From Capsicum annuum (Eukaryota; Streptophyta; Magnoliopsida; Solanales; Solanaceae): a stretch of 64,000 bases of DNA. The stretch is from assembly GCF_002878395.1 (NCBI RefSeq), contig NC_061112.1, forward strand, positions 39,946,211-40,010,210, written 5' to 3'. The notes below the pieces were generated by a model. That model was given only the letters and a program-made list of their open reading frames with translations, made no database searches and was not told the DNA's origin. Position numbers and translations under genes: made by a program. Of this stretch, positions 46,885 to 57,745 are shown one piece after another (positions within the stretch are counted from its first letter, which is position 1; every line of letters begins with the position of its first letter).

Positions 46885-48260
46885 AAATGGTATTACAATA
46901 GATGAAACATCTGATGCAATAGTTGAAACATCTAATGTAATAGATGAAGCATCTGATGCTACAGATGAAAACATCTGATGCAACAGATTAAAATTTGATG
47001 CAACTACAAAAATCTAATGCAACAGATGAACAATCAACAGATCATTCATCTATTGTGATAGATGAATCTTCTGTTTGGAAGAAATCTAAACTATATTTAT
47101 CTAACAAATAACTTATTTTGCAACAGATAAGTGATATGTTTCCACAGTTTAATTATCTATTTTTATTGTCTCCAACGCTTTGCTCATCTGTTGCAACAGG
47201 TTAGTTATATGTTCAATAGATAACATACCTGGTGCAACAGATTAGTAATTTATTTTTATCATTTCCAACGGATTACTCATCCGTTGCAATAGGTCAATTA
47301 TCTGTTGTAACAGATAACATACCTGGTGTAATAGATTAGTAATCTGTTTTTATTATCTCCAATAGTTTACTCATCTATTGCAACAGGTCAGTTATATATT
47401 GCAACAGATAACATACCTGGTACAATAGATTAGTGATATGTTTTTAAGGTTTCCAACGGATTACTCATCCGTTGCAATAGGTCAGTTATATATTGCAACA
47501 GATAACATACCTGGTGCAACAGATTAGTAAACTATTTTTATAGTTTCCAATAGATTACTCATTCATTGCAATAGGTTAGTTATATGTCACAACAGATAAA
47601 CTACCTAGTGCAACAGATTAGTGATCTATTTTATGGTTTCCAATGGATTACTCATTGGTTATATATTGCAACAGATAAACTACCTGGTGCAATAAATTAG
47701 TAATCTATTTTTATAGTTTTCAATGGATTACTCATCTGTTTTAACAGGTTGGTTATATATTGCAATAGATAAACTACCTGGTACAACAGATTAGTAATTT
47801 GTTTTATGGTTTCCAACAGATTACTCATCTGTTGCAGCTGGTTGTTTATATGTTGCAACAGATAAACTATCTGGTGCAACAGATTAGTGATCTATTTTTA
47901 TGGTTTCCAATGGTTTACTCATCCTTGCAACAGGTTGGTTATATATTGTAATAGATAAACTACCTGGTGCAACAGATTAGTGATCTATTTTTATGGTTTC
48001 TAATGATTTATTCATCCATTACAATAGGTCAGTTATACGTTCCATCAGATAAAATACCTGGTGCAATAGATTAGTGATCTATTTTTATGGTTTCCAATGG
48101 TTTACTCATCTGTTGCAATGAGTCTGTTATATGTTCCATCAAATAAAATAACTGGTACAACAGATTAGTAATCTGCTTTTTTATTTCCAACAGTTTACTC
48201 ATCCATTACAACAGGTCAGTTATATGTTGCAATAGATAACATACCTAGTGCAACTGATGT
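46885..48260. repeat. Palindromic array with a minisatellite of about 93 bp, upstream of Ulp1-like gene A
   Basis: The first part holds 'gatgaaacatctgatgcaa' words. From about 47,150 a unit of about 93 bp repeats about twelve times, marked by 'acctggtgcaacagattagt' (47,231; 47,321; 47,415; 47,510; 47,603; 47,682; 47,776; 47,870; 47,962; 48,056; 48,151; 48,243). Each unit contains inverted 'ctgttgcaacag' words. The array ends about 115 bp before the Ulp1 ATG, so it would lie in the promoter or first intron. Confidence 0.85.
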
Positions 48261-48509
48261 GTGGTCTATTGGAACTGTTATTTTACCATTGTGCATGTTA
48301 GATTTACTGTTATCCTTTTTTAATGAAGCATTAATCAATATAATCTAATTTATGTTCCTGTTAATTTAAGATAATATGGCTCCCAAAAGAAAAGCAACCG
48401 AATCAAGTCCAAGTAAAGGAACAAGTACAGCAGCGCAGCTACATCCACCACTCTATGATTTTGCTTTACAAACATTATCTCAATCAGGAGCAGAAGATAA
48501 TAAACATGG

Positions 48510-49282
48510 TGATACGGGAATTCCTAGCTCGAGACCTTTCACACGAAGTCAAGCGCATGAGTTAAGATGACTTCAAGCCTTGTTCACATCCTTGGCCGTA
48601 TGTGAGGCCCTTGTGAGCCCATCGAAGGGCCTATACTTATTAAAGTGTGAAGAGGCCCAACAAAATACCCCAAACCCACCTACTTAATGTTAAGGGTATT
48701 TTGGTCTTTTGTCCCTCCTTTGTAATTAACTATACAAGCCATTTATTAGGGTTAGTCTTTTAGTTAGTTCATTCATGATATTTTTTAGAACACAAGACTT
48801 GTAATATTTTGAAATTCTGTCTTTCATTGGAGAAGCTCAAAACCAAAATTCTCAAGTGGAGTGACACTTGGGTTGTATCTTGGCTAGAAACTAGATATTG
48901 ACGTCATTGAGTTCCTCTTGGTCCAAGTAAGAACTTGGTGTTAATATTCTTTAGTCCTAGGGTCCTTTCATGTTGTTAGGATTCTTATATTCTTGAATAT
49001 TGTATGCCAAGTTACTATCTTTCACTTTGTAATCTTGTTGTTTGTGTGGTAACATAGTGAAGCCGTGTGGGGCCATTTTCGATTTACTACAGTTGTTGCC
49101 ACTTTGTTGCTCTTGTTATTATTATTGTAATCTTGTAATCTATATCATCTTGTCATTTTTTTGTAAACCTTGAAGTCTAGTGAAGCCGTAAGTGGCCTAT
49201 TTTGATTCACTAGCAATGTTGTTGTTCATCTTGTTACTCTTGTGTTGGCATGACTCTCTTGATACAAACTCATTTTGTATCC
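48510..49282 (+). repeat. 5' LTR of the chromovirus-type element
   Basis: Pairs with 55,416-56,190; shared text includes 'attcctagctcgagaccttt' and 'gaagccgtgtggggcc'. The TATA position reads TATACAAG (48,731), compared with TATATAAG in the 3' LTR, so the promoter is probably weakened. Its first bases extend the Ulp1 frame by 20 codons. Confidence 0.9.
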
Positions 49283-49284
49283 TT

Positions 49285-49296
49285 TGGCATCAAAGC
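49285..49296 (+). other. tRNA primer-binding site (initiator Met)
   Basis: TGGCATCAAAGC, two mismatches from TGGTATCAGAGC, 2 bp after the LTR. Confidence 0.75.
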
Positions 49297-50467
49297 TTGT
49301 GGTTGATTTTGTTCCAACAAAATTAATCTTGGGCTTGGTATTTAAAAAATACAAAAAAAATTTGCTAAAATCTGAAAAATTCCAGAAAAAAAGAGAAATT
49401 TGCCCATCTTGTTCTTGGATGAGAAAATTGTATTGTGTTGTTGTCTTGGTCGAAAGTTGGTAGTTAGATCTACAAAAATTTTATTTTTCTAGTTTGTTTC
49501 TTTTTTTGATTTAGATCTACTAAAATTTTATTTGTCTAGTTTGTTTCTTGTGTTGGTTTCTTTCTCATCAACACAAAAGGTGTCTAGATCTAAAGTTGAC
49601 CTTAATGATAAGAGACTTGTTGTCCTTGAATTGGCCGTGTGTTGTGGCTGGTGTTTGGACGTTAAAGTGTCCATTGTTGGTGTGTTGTTGTTGTGTTCTT
49701 GAAGGTGTTGTTGTTGTGCTCATCTTGATCTTCACTTCAACTCATGTCTTAAACACTAAAAAGAGTAAAATAGATCCAAAAAAAAGTTGAAGGACAAAGT
49801 GTTAAGTTGTTTGTGAGAAGACTTGAGCACATCACTTCCATGACTTGACCTCTACTTTTCAACAACTCTTACCACATTTTAATGGACCTTGTTTTGTGAG
49901 ATTGGTACAAGTCAAGTCTTGCCATTTGAGATTGGACTTAAAGAAGTTACAAGACTTTACTTTCTCTCCAAAAGCAAAGTCATCCATTACAAAAATTGTG
50001 AAGATTAAGGCTTCAAGTTGATAAACAAAATGTATGGACCGTGACCTATACCATGCTACCATGTCACCTTAATCACTGTTCACGTCATTAATTAAGCTCA
50101 ATTTGGATATTCTAGTTTCTAATTATTGATTCTTAGTTTCTTCTAATTGACTCAAGAACTAATTAACAAGCTAGTACATTCCTACTAGGTTGTCAATTAG
50201 TCCTTTGAAGCCTTGTATTCGTGTCATTGTTTTTTTGTGTGATTTTTTCATTTGAATACATTGTAACTCCTTGAATCAAGTCCGACGGTAATTCTTTGAG
50301 TTTGAAACAAGAATCTATTCTGGACAAGACCATACTCATACCTTAAGGATTCACGGGTTACTATCCATCTGCAATACTTGTGGAGCTTGAGTGTGAGTGA
50401 ACCAAGAGAGTGTGAGTGAGAAGAGGGGTTTTAAACTAACTTATTTGTTGCTGGTGTAGGTGATACC
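49297..50467 (+). other. Leader of the chromovirus-type element
   Basis: About 1.2 kb without a long frame. Next to the primer site 'gttccaacaaaattaatctt' matches the leader of the element at 14-20 kb. A donor/acceptor pair is possible but not proven. Confidence 0.6.
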
Positions 50468-51900
50468 TTGACAATAGAGGGAACCATGTCTCAAATTGTG
50501 GATTCTAATAAAATGGAGAATATGAGGGTCACTCTTGAGACTATAACCCAAACTCTTGAAAGGTTGAGTACGAAAGTGGGAACCATAAGGGGAGAAGTAA
50601 CGACTATTAGTGGGAGGTTAGAACAAGTGGAGAGTCAAATAAACTCTCACCCTTCTACTCCTCGATATGTTTCATCAAGTGGACATGATAGAAATTCCTC
50701 CGCCATCGTTACTCCCGAAACATGGCCACAATTGCCAAATCCTTCACTAGCTCCACTAAATGCCATAAACCAAACCACTCATAACCCCCTAAACCAAGAC
50801 TCCAATAGACCAACCTATTCCCAAACTCCTAAAGTTCAGCAAGAGGGACTTGGGTGTCCAATACCTCCACTAAATCCAAACTCACCCTTCCGAGCCCCAC
50901 TAAACCAAAACCACCACATCCAAAAAATCTAATCCCTCCAAATTGAGTTCAAAACATCTAAAATTATCTCGTCCAATTTGAGGAATATGGTAGAGAGGAT
51001 TATGAAGGGTATGGAGCCTTTGACGATACTTACATGAGAGAGGAGATGAGAGAGGGGCGTATGGATCCAAGAAGATATCAAGGGTATGGAGAAAGGGGAA
51101 ACTAACACTAAGAGAGAGACATGGGCATCAATACCATCAAATTGAGCCTACCTATCTTTAAGGGTGAAAGTGACCCCAAGGTATATCTTGCTAGGGAGGC
51201 AAGTGATAAAGTGTTTCAAGTGAATGATATCTCGGAAGAGAAGAAGAGTTATTATGCCATAGCTCATTTTGAAGGCTATGCTAACACCTTGTGGGAATAC
51301 TTCAAGCGATTTGGCATTGAGTTGGTATAGGGGAAACCACCACTATGGTTTTGATTGAGGTACCTAATGAGGCAATGGTATCTTCCTGAAAGTTATCATC
51401 ATGAGTTGCTTGCTAGATTGTACAACTTTCGGCATAGGAATCGAAATGTTATGGCATATTATGATGAGTTTCAACAATTCATGTAGAAACTTTATCATTG
51501 TGGGGAAAAATTAGTCATGACATCATTCGGTTCAATTGTGGGTTGAACAAAGAGATCTCCACTTATTTGACACTTCACAAGTTTGATACCATCGAAAGTA
51601 TTTTCCAAGCGGCTCTTGAGATTGAAAAGGAATTTAAAGAGAGGTCATCATTCAAAGAAAAGGGACAATCAACCTCAGATTGGCCGAGGGGCAAGGATAT
51701 GGTTCTATCCTCTTCGGTTTAGCCCAAAAACAAGGACCAACCCACCACTACTAGGCTGCCCGATCCCAAAACAGTCCACAAAATACCTCTGAGGCAAGAA
51801 GTTCACAAGCATCCTAATCCTAAAGGGTTTCGATGCTTCAAGTGCCAAGGATAGGGGCATAAAGCCAATGAATGCTCTAACCGATGCAATGTAATCCTAA
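50468..51900 (+). pseudogene. Chromovirus-type gag with zinc knuckle
   Basis: The N-terminal frame 50,468-50,932 has a heptad-like segment ('LETITQTLERLSTKVGTIRG', residues 23-42), then a Pro/Asn-rich part. The Gag core is in pieces: 'LSLPIFKGESDPKVYLAREA' and 'AHFEGYANTLWEYFKRFGIE' (51,142-51,326), then 'LLARLYNFRHRNRNVMAYYD' (about 51,408-51,467). The zinc knuckle 'CFKC' plus His and Cys lies at 51,834-51,875 with TAG at the third position after the second Cys. Several stops. Gag would form the particle and bind RNA. Confidence 0.75.
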
Positions 51901-51911
51901 GGGAAGGTAGA

Positions 51912-52505
51912 TTGTATTTTCTAGGTGAAGAAGTGGGTATTGAGGGTGATGAGAGTGAGGACGATCCTCAAGATGGAGAGACAACTGAGAGAGAGCCACA
52001 TGAAGATGATGATGATGATTGTGAGGATGCTTATCCGCAAGAAGCGGAGTGCATGGTTCCAAATTTTATAGTGAGGCGTGCCATGATTAGTAAGGCGATA
52101 GATGATCCTAGCCAATAGGAGAATCTATTCCATACTAAATGCCTTGTGAAGGAAAATTTGAGAACTATGGTGATAGATAGTAGAAGTTGTGTGAATGTGG
52201 TTAGTGTTGAAATGGTGAATTTCTTAAAATTGCCGACTACTCCTCTCACTAGTCCTTGAAAGTTGTAAGGGTTAAATGAATGCAACGAGTTAAAGGTCAT
52301 AAGGCAATATGTGAAATGTTTTAAGGTAGCCAACTACCATGACGAGGTGCTTTGTGATGTGATAGCAATGAAAGCTTGTCACTTATTGTTAGGAAGGCCT
52401 TGGCAATACATAGGTCGAACAAACATGATGGAAGGTCCAATCGGTATACACTTGAGAAGGATGGCCGAAAGGTCGTTCTTCATCCATTATTGTCTTCCTA
52501 AGTAA
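51912..52505 (+). pseudogene. Chromovirus-type protease region
   Basis: An acidic linker ('EGDESEDDPQDGETTEREPH') leads to the protease. 'MVIDSRSCVNVVSVEMVNFL' (about 52,168-52,228) holds Asp-Ser but the expected Gly is Arg, so the active site is damaged. 'HLLLGRPWQYIGRTNMMEG' (about 52,380-52,436) is the closing Leu-Gly-Arg-Pro-Trp motif. Confidence 0.7.
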
Positions 52506-52637
52506 ATGAATTACACCAAAGATGCGAGAATTAAGAGAAAATGGAAAGAAGGCCAAGAGTGAGGAAAAAAAGGGGAATCTGAGAGTGAGGGGGTAGGGGA
52601 AGCCGAGGGGCCCCTAAATTATAAGGGGCACGGGAGC

Positions 52638-54110
52638 ATGGTGATGATGGCTAGGAGGAAGGAACTATATGTGGATCATGACGAGGACACTTCGATGCTC
52701 TTTTTTGTTTATTATTTTAATACTAACCCCACTAATGTTTCTATTTATCCTCTTATTTCTCATGTTTTGCAGGATTACGAGGATGTCTTCCCAAAGGAAT
52801 TTCCAAAAAGATTGCCTCCACTTTGAGGCATTATGCACCAAATTGATTTTGTGCTGGGCTCATAATTGCCAACAAACTATCTTATAGAAGAAACCCGACG
52901 GATACTAAGAAATTGCAATGCCAAGTTGAGGAATTTCTCAACAAAGGTTACATCAAGGAGAGTATGAGCCCTTATGCGGTTTCGGTGCTACTAGTTCTCA
53001 AGAAAGACAGAACTTGACATATGTCCATTGATTACCGAGCCATCAATAAGATAACGGTAAAATATCATCACCCTATTCCTAGGCTAGATGATATGCTTGA
53101 TGAATTGAGTGGTTCATGTTTGTTTTCTAAAATTGATTTGAGAAGTGGCTATCACCAAATCCATATGCAACCGGGTGATGAATGGAAAACCACTTTCAAG
53201 GCCAAATTCGGTCTCTATGAACGGATGGTTATACCATAAGGCCTAACAAATGCTCCAAGTACTTTCATGAGGCTAATGAATCATGTGATGAATCCATTTA
53301 TTGGAAAGTTTGTTGTTGTTTACTTTGATGATGTGTTTGTGTATAGTAAGTCCTTAGATGAGCATGTAACGCATTTACACTGTGTGTTTGATGTCCTCCG
53401 AAAGAAGAAGTTATAATCTAGAAAAGTGTTCTTTGTGTGTCCATGAATTTGTATTTCTTAGGTTTTTAGTGAGCTCAAGTGGGGTCCAAGTGGATGAATC
53501 TAAGATTGACGCTATTAAAAATTGGTCAACTCCCAAAACCATAGGTGAAGCGAGAAGCTTCCACGGGTTGGCTAGTTTTTATAGATATTTTTTCAAAGGA
53601 TTTAGCACCATTGCCTCCCCCTTGACTAAAGTGATTAAAAAGGATCGAACTTTCAAGTCAGGAGATGAGAAATCTAAGGCCTTCGAGGACTTGAAAACTA
53701 TGCTCATCTCGACCCCTTTGCTACAATTATCAAATTTTGACAAGACTTTTGAGGTCGAATGTGATGCTAGCAAAGTCAGCATAGGTGCAGTTTTAATGCA
53801 ATAATTGAAGCCTATTTCCTACTTTAGTGAAAAGCTAAAAGGAGAAACTCTAAACTACTCTACGTATGATTTAGACTTGTATGCCTTGATTAGAGCCTTG
53901 GCCACTTGGAAACATTATTTGTGGCCTAAAGAATTCGTGAGCTGAATGGATCATGAATCCTTGAAGCATCTACAGGCACAAAATAAGCTTAACTGGTGGC
54001 ATGCCAAATGGATTGAATTTCTTAAAACTTCCCCCTATGTTATTCATTACATGAAGGGTAAAGACAATGTGGTTATCGATGCTTTGTCTCAAAAACATGT
54101 GCTTGTGTCT
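52638..54110 (+). pseudogene. Chromovirus-type reverse transcriptase and RNase H
   Basis: 'YEDVFPKEFPKRLPPL' (about 52,777-52,825) opens the domain. The clean stretch 53,021-53,239 carries '[20 protein letters not shown]' and '[16 protein letters not shown]'. Catalytic 'YFDD' is at 53,321-53,332. 'SFHGLASFYRYFFKGFSTIA' (about 53,558-53,617) closes RT. RNase H motifs 'FEVECDASKVSIGAVLMQ' (53,751-53,804), '[18 protein letters not shown]' and 'DHESLKHLQ' follow. Stops replace a Trp-type codon after 'KKDRT' and a Phe-Gly region after 'MVIP', and others occur at 53,802 and 53,943. Confidence 0.85.
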
Positions 54111-54223
54111 ACTTTGTTGTCTAAGTTTATGGGGTTTGAAAGCCTAAAGTTTTTATATCCCGAGGACCCTCACTTCGCTCCTATCTATAAGGAAAGTAAG
54201 AGTTGGAAAGGGATAGGTAGGTT

Positions 54224-55482
54224 ATGGATAGGGGTTCCCATCCCTATACCAAATTTGATGGATACTTCTTTAAGGGTAGTCGATTGTGTGTTCCCTCAAG
54301 TTTGTGGAGTGAATTATTTGTGAGTAAAGCACACAATGGCGGTCTAATGGGCCATTTTGGGGTCGAGAAGACCCTCATAATTTTGGAAGAACAATTTTAT
54401 TGGCCTAGAATGCAAAAGGATGTGGCCCGAATTTGTAGCCAATGTGTTGAGTGCAAAGGAGCCAAGTTACGGCTCCAAACCCATGGGTTTTACACCCCAT
54501 TGTCCACCTCTTTGTGCCTTTGGCTTGACATATCAATGGACTTTGTGTTTGGATTGCCGAGAACTAAAAGAGGGAGGGATAGTATTTTTGTCGTAGTGGA
54601 TCAGTTTTTCAAGATGGCTCACTTATTCCTTGTTCTAAATATGATGATGCGCCTAGTGTAGCCTCTTTATTTATTGATAATATTGTAAAACTTCACGATG
54701 TTTTGAGGACCATAATGAGTGATAGAGATTCTAAATTCTTAAGCCACTTTTAGAAATCCATGTGGGGTAGGCTTGGTACTAAGTTGTTATTTTTGACCTC
54801 ATGCAACCTACAGACCGCTGGCCAAACGGAAGTAATAAATAGGACCCTAGGGTCTATGCTACGGTCCATGGTTAAGGGAAAAATGACTTTTTGGGAGGAA
54901 CACTTACCATTGATTAAGTTTGCTTATAATTGGGTTATATACTCAAGAATGGGGATGACACCCTTTGAGTGTGTATACGACATCAAATCCCTCACCCATT
55001 TGGATTTAAACCCTTTGCCAAGTGATCTTGTAATAAGCTTAGATGGAAGCAAATGGGACGAGGCCACGAAGAAGCTACATGAAAAGGTAAGGTTGTTGTT
55101 GGACAAGAAAAACCAAGAAATTGCAAGCCGAACAAACAAGGGAAAAATAAAGCTCATTCTTGAATTGGGTGATTGGGTGTGGGTGCACCTAAGAAAGGAT
55201 AGATTCCCGTCTAAAATGAATGCTAAGTTAATGCCGCGGGGTGATGGCCCTTTCCAAATATTAGAAAGGATCAATGACAACGCCTACAAGATTGATTTAC
55301 CCCTAGAATATAAAGTGCATAACAATTTCAACGTGTGTGATAACTCTTGGGTGAAAACGGTAGAGGATGACAATGATCTAAATTTAAGGACAAATTCTCT
55401 TCAAGATGGAGAGGATGATACGAAAATTCCTAGCTCAAGACCTTTCACACGAAGTCAAGCATGTGAGTTGCAATTACTCTAA
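54224..55482 (+). pseudogene. Chromovirus-type integrase with tail running into the LTR
   Basis: The zinc domain 'AHNGGLMGHFGVEKT' and 'CSQCVEC' (54,329-54,455) precedes the core. The core has '[20 protein letters not shown]' (first Asp, about 54,520-54,580), 'MSDRDSKFL' (second Asp, about 54,716-54,742) and 'TAGQTEVINRTLGSMLRSM' (Glu, 54,817-54,873). The final clean frame, 54,760-55,482, contains 'GDWVWVHLRKDRFPSKMNAK' and 'RGDGPFQILERINDNAYKID'. It ends in a Ser/Arg-rich tail encoded by the 3' LTR (from 55,416). A frameshift or stop near 54,660 and a stop at 54,751 break it. Confidence 0.85.
55404..55415 (+). other. Polypurine tract of the chromovirus-type element
   Basis: AGATGGAGAGGA sits directly before the LTR start TGATACG and is also coding (Asp-Gly-Glu-Asp). 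Confidence 0.65.
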
Positions 55483-56190
55483 GCCTTGTTCATATCCTTA
55501 GCCATGTGTAAGGGCCTTGTGATCCCATCTAAGGGCCTATACTTATTAAAGTGTGAAGAGGCCTAATAAAACACCCTAAACCCACCCACTTAATGTCAAG
55601 GGTATTTTGGTCTTTTATTTCTCCTTTGTAATTGACTATATAAGCCACTTATTAGGGATATTCTTTTAGTTAGTTCATTCATGGTATTTTTTAGAACACA
55701 ATACTTGTAATATTTTGAACTTCTCTCTTCCATTGGAGAAGCTCAAAACCGAAATTCCCAAGTGGAGTGACACATGAGTTGTATCTCGTCTAGAAACTAG
55801 GATCTTGAGGTCACTGAGTTCCTCTTGGTCCAAGTAAGAACTTGGTATTAATATTCTTTAGTCCTAGGGCCCTTTCATGTTGTTAGGGTTCTTAGATTCT
55901 TGAATATTGTATGTCAAGTTACTATCTTTCACTTTGTAATCTTGTTGTTTGTGTTGTAACATAGTGAAGCCATGTGGGGCCATTTTCGATTCACTATAGT
56001 TGCTTCCACTTTGTTGCTATTGTTATTGTTATTGTAATCTTGTTATCTCAATCATCTTGTCATTTTTTTCTAAACCTTGAAGTCTAGTGAAGCTGTGAGT
56101 GGCTTATTTCGATTCACTAGCATTGTTGTTGTTCATCTTATTACTCTTGTGTTGGCTTAACTCTCTTGATACACACACATTTTTGTATCA
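55416..56190 (+). repeat. 3' LTR of the chromovirus-type element
   Basis: 775 bp, TGATACG...TATCA. TATATAAG at 55,637-55,644 is the probable promoter box. The first 67 bp encode the polyprotein tail. Confidence 0.9.
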
Positions 56191-57484
56191 CACGAGGAAA
56201 AGGAATGTCTCAAAAGAGATGATCTAAATGCTAATAGCCCTTTCACCGAAGAGTTAGTCAAAATCTTCAGTATTGATCATTATCCTATGAGAATACAGTG
56301 TGATGGTGCCACAGATTTAACAGGTGATTTCGTGGTTAAGTCAGCCATGAGAAAATCTTTCGACGCCTTCAGAAAAATACTTTGAGAATAAAAAATAGAT
56401 GCTTATTTTTGGGAAAGCTTCTTTGAGCAATATCTTGATTTGCCGGAGGACAACAATGCTCGTTTCTAGATGAAAATGGTATACGATCTTCTCGAGCGTA
56501 GGTTTATGTGTGAAAACAAAGACAAGATGGATGAGGTGTGGATAAATTACTGTAGCATGCCTATTTATTTTGGTTGGACGGAGTTTTCCATAGTTACCAG
56601 ACTAAAATGTTATCCTCTTTCTCCTTCTCAAGTTATACCTACTCTGACCTAAAAAAAGTACCCCGCACACCCAAAAAAGGCAAAGGCAAGTCTAGTGATC
56701 GTGAGGGCATGGTGTCCATTGTTGGTCTAAGCTTCAAAAATAAAAATTTGATAGATGCGTTGAAAGGTAAAGGACTCTCAAAGAAGCACAAACAATCATT
56801 GTGGTTGGTTTGGTTTGTATATAATATTCTTTGGGCGAGAGATGTTAACAACAATATAAGCCCCGATTTAATAAATTTTTCCAAGGATCTTGAGGCATTT
56901 AACAACTATCCTTGGGGTTATGAAAGCTTCAAAATTATTTTCCAATATTTTTTGATTCCGTTGAATCCAAAGACAGTCAACTTATATGGCTTTCCATGGG
57001 CTTTTATGGTAAATATTTCTTTTATAATTATATGATTCATCATTTTTTATTCAATAATGCTTTTGATTCACTGGTGTTATGTTATAGTCTTGGGCATTTG
57101 AAGCCATATGGTAAATGCTGGTTGTACTAATTTTTCTCCAGATTTTGCCATATCTAGCGAATGTTCTGCATACAAATGTCAAGACTGCAGGGCGAAACAC
57201 GATGGAGTAATTAATGCACTAACTGTTTCTGTAAAGGAAATGGCATCTAAGAGGGGTGTCATTCCATCAAAGAGAATTTCAAATTCATACACTCCACTAG
57301 AGATCAAGGCGGCTAAGAGGAGAAGGAAAGATACTTCTGAGGCATCATCAAACATCGAAAAAAGTAAAATTGCAACGCCTCTATATTTGTCTTGCATCGA
57401 TGTTCAATATGCAAGCAACACAGAAGAGCAGCATAAGCCAAAGAAGGTGAATGTACATCACCTGTTCAAACAATAAAATAGGCG

Positions 57485-57745
57485 CATATCTGTTTGAACA
57501 GATGATACATCTGCTAAAATTATCAAACAAATATATACATCTGTTGCAATTTTTGTTTAACCTGTTGCATCAGATAAGTTATCTGTTACAATAGATATGC
57601 CTTATGTTGGTACAAATGGATCATCTGTTTGAAATTATCGTACTGCTCTGATTTACCTGTTCAAATTCATCCCAACAAATGATTCATCTGTTGCAACATA
57701 AGTCTCATCTGTTGCAACTGATGGACAATTTATTGTATATCTGTA
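57485..57745. repeat. Palindromic words in an intron of Ulp1-like gene A
   Basis: Words such as 'catctgttgcaac' and 'caacaaatgattcatctgtt' fill the probable intron between the 'KKVN' exon and the exon beginning near 57,786. Confidence 0.75.

Larger units (their letters stand above)
48510..56190 (+). mobile_element. Ty3/gypsy chromovirus-type (CRM-like) retrotransposon
   Basis: 7,681 bp inserted in exon 1 of Ulp1-like gene A. LTRs of about 773 and 775 bp begin TGATACG; the 3' copy ends TATCA, the 5' copy TATCC. The primer site TGGCATCAAAGC is initiator-Met type. Flanks CATGG and CACGA differ by two transitions, so the 5 bp duplication is decayed. Gene order is gag, zinc knuckle, protease, RT, RNase H, integrase on the plus strand. 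The polyprotein frame runs 67 bp into the 3' LTR, a trait reported for CRM-clade elements. No canonical chromodomain is visible, so CRM is the best but not certain assignment. Confidence 0.85.

Noticed and set aside
47697..47879. 60-codon minus ORF with repeated Leu-Leu-Gln motifs
   Set aside because: Translation of the 93 bp minisatellite.
46885..48260. CRISPR-like regular array
   Set aside because: Units vary in sequence throughout, with no constant repeat and unique spacers, and the setting is a plant genome full of transposons. It is a minisatellite.
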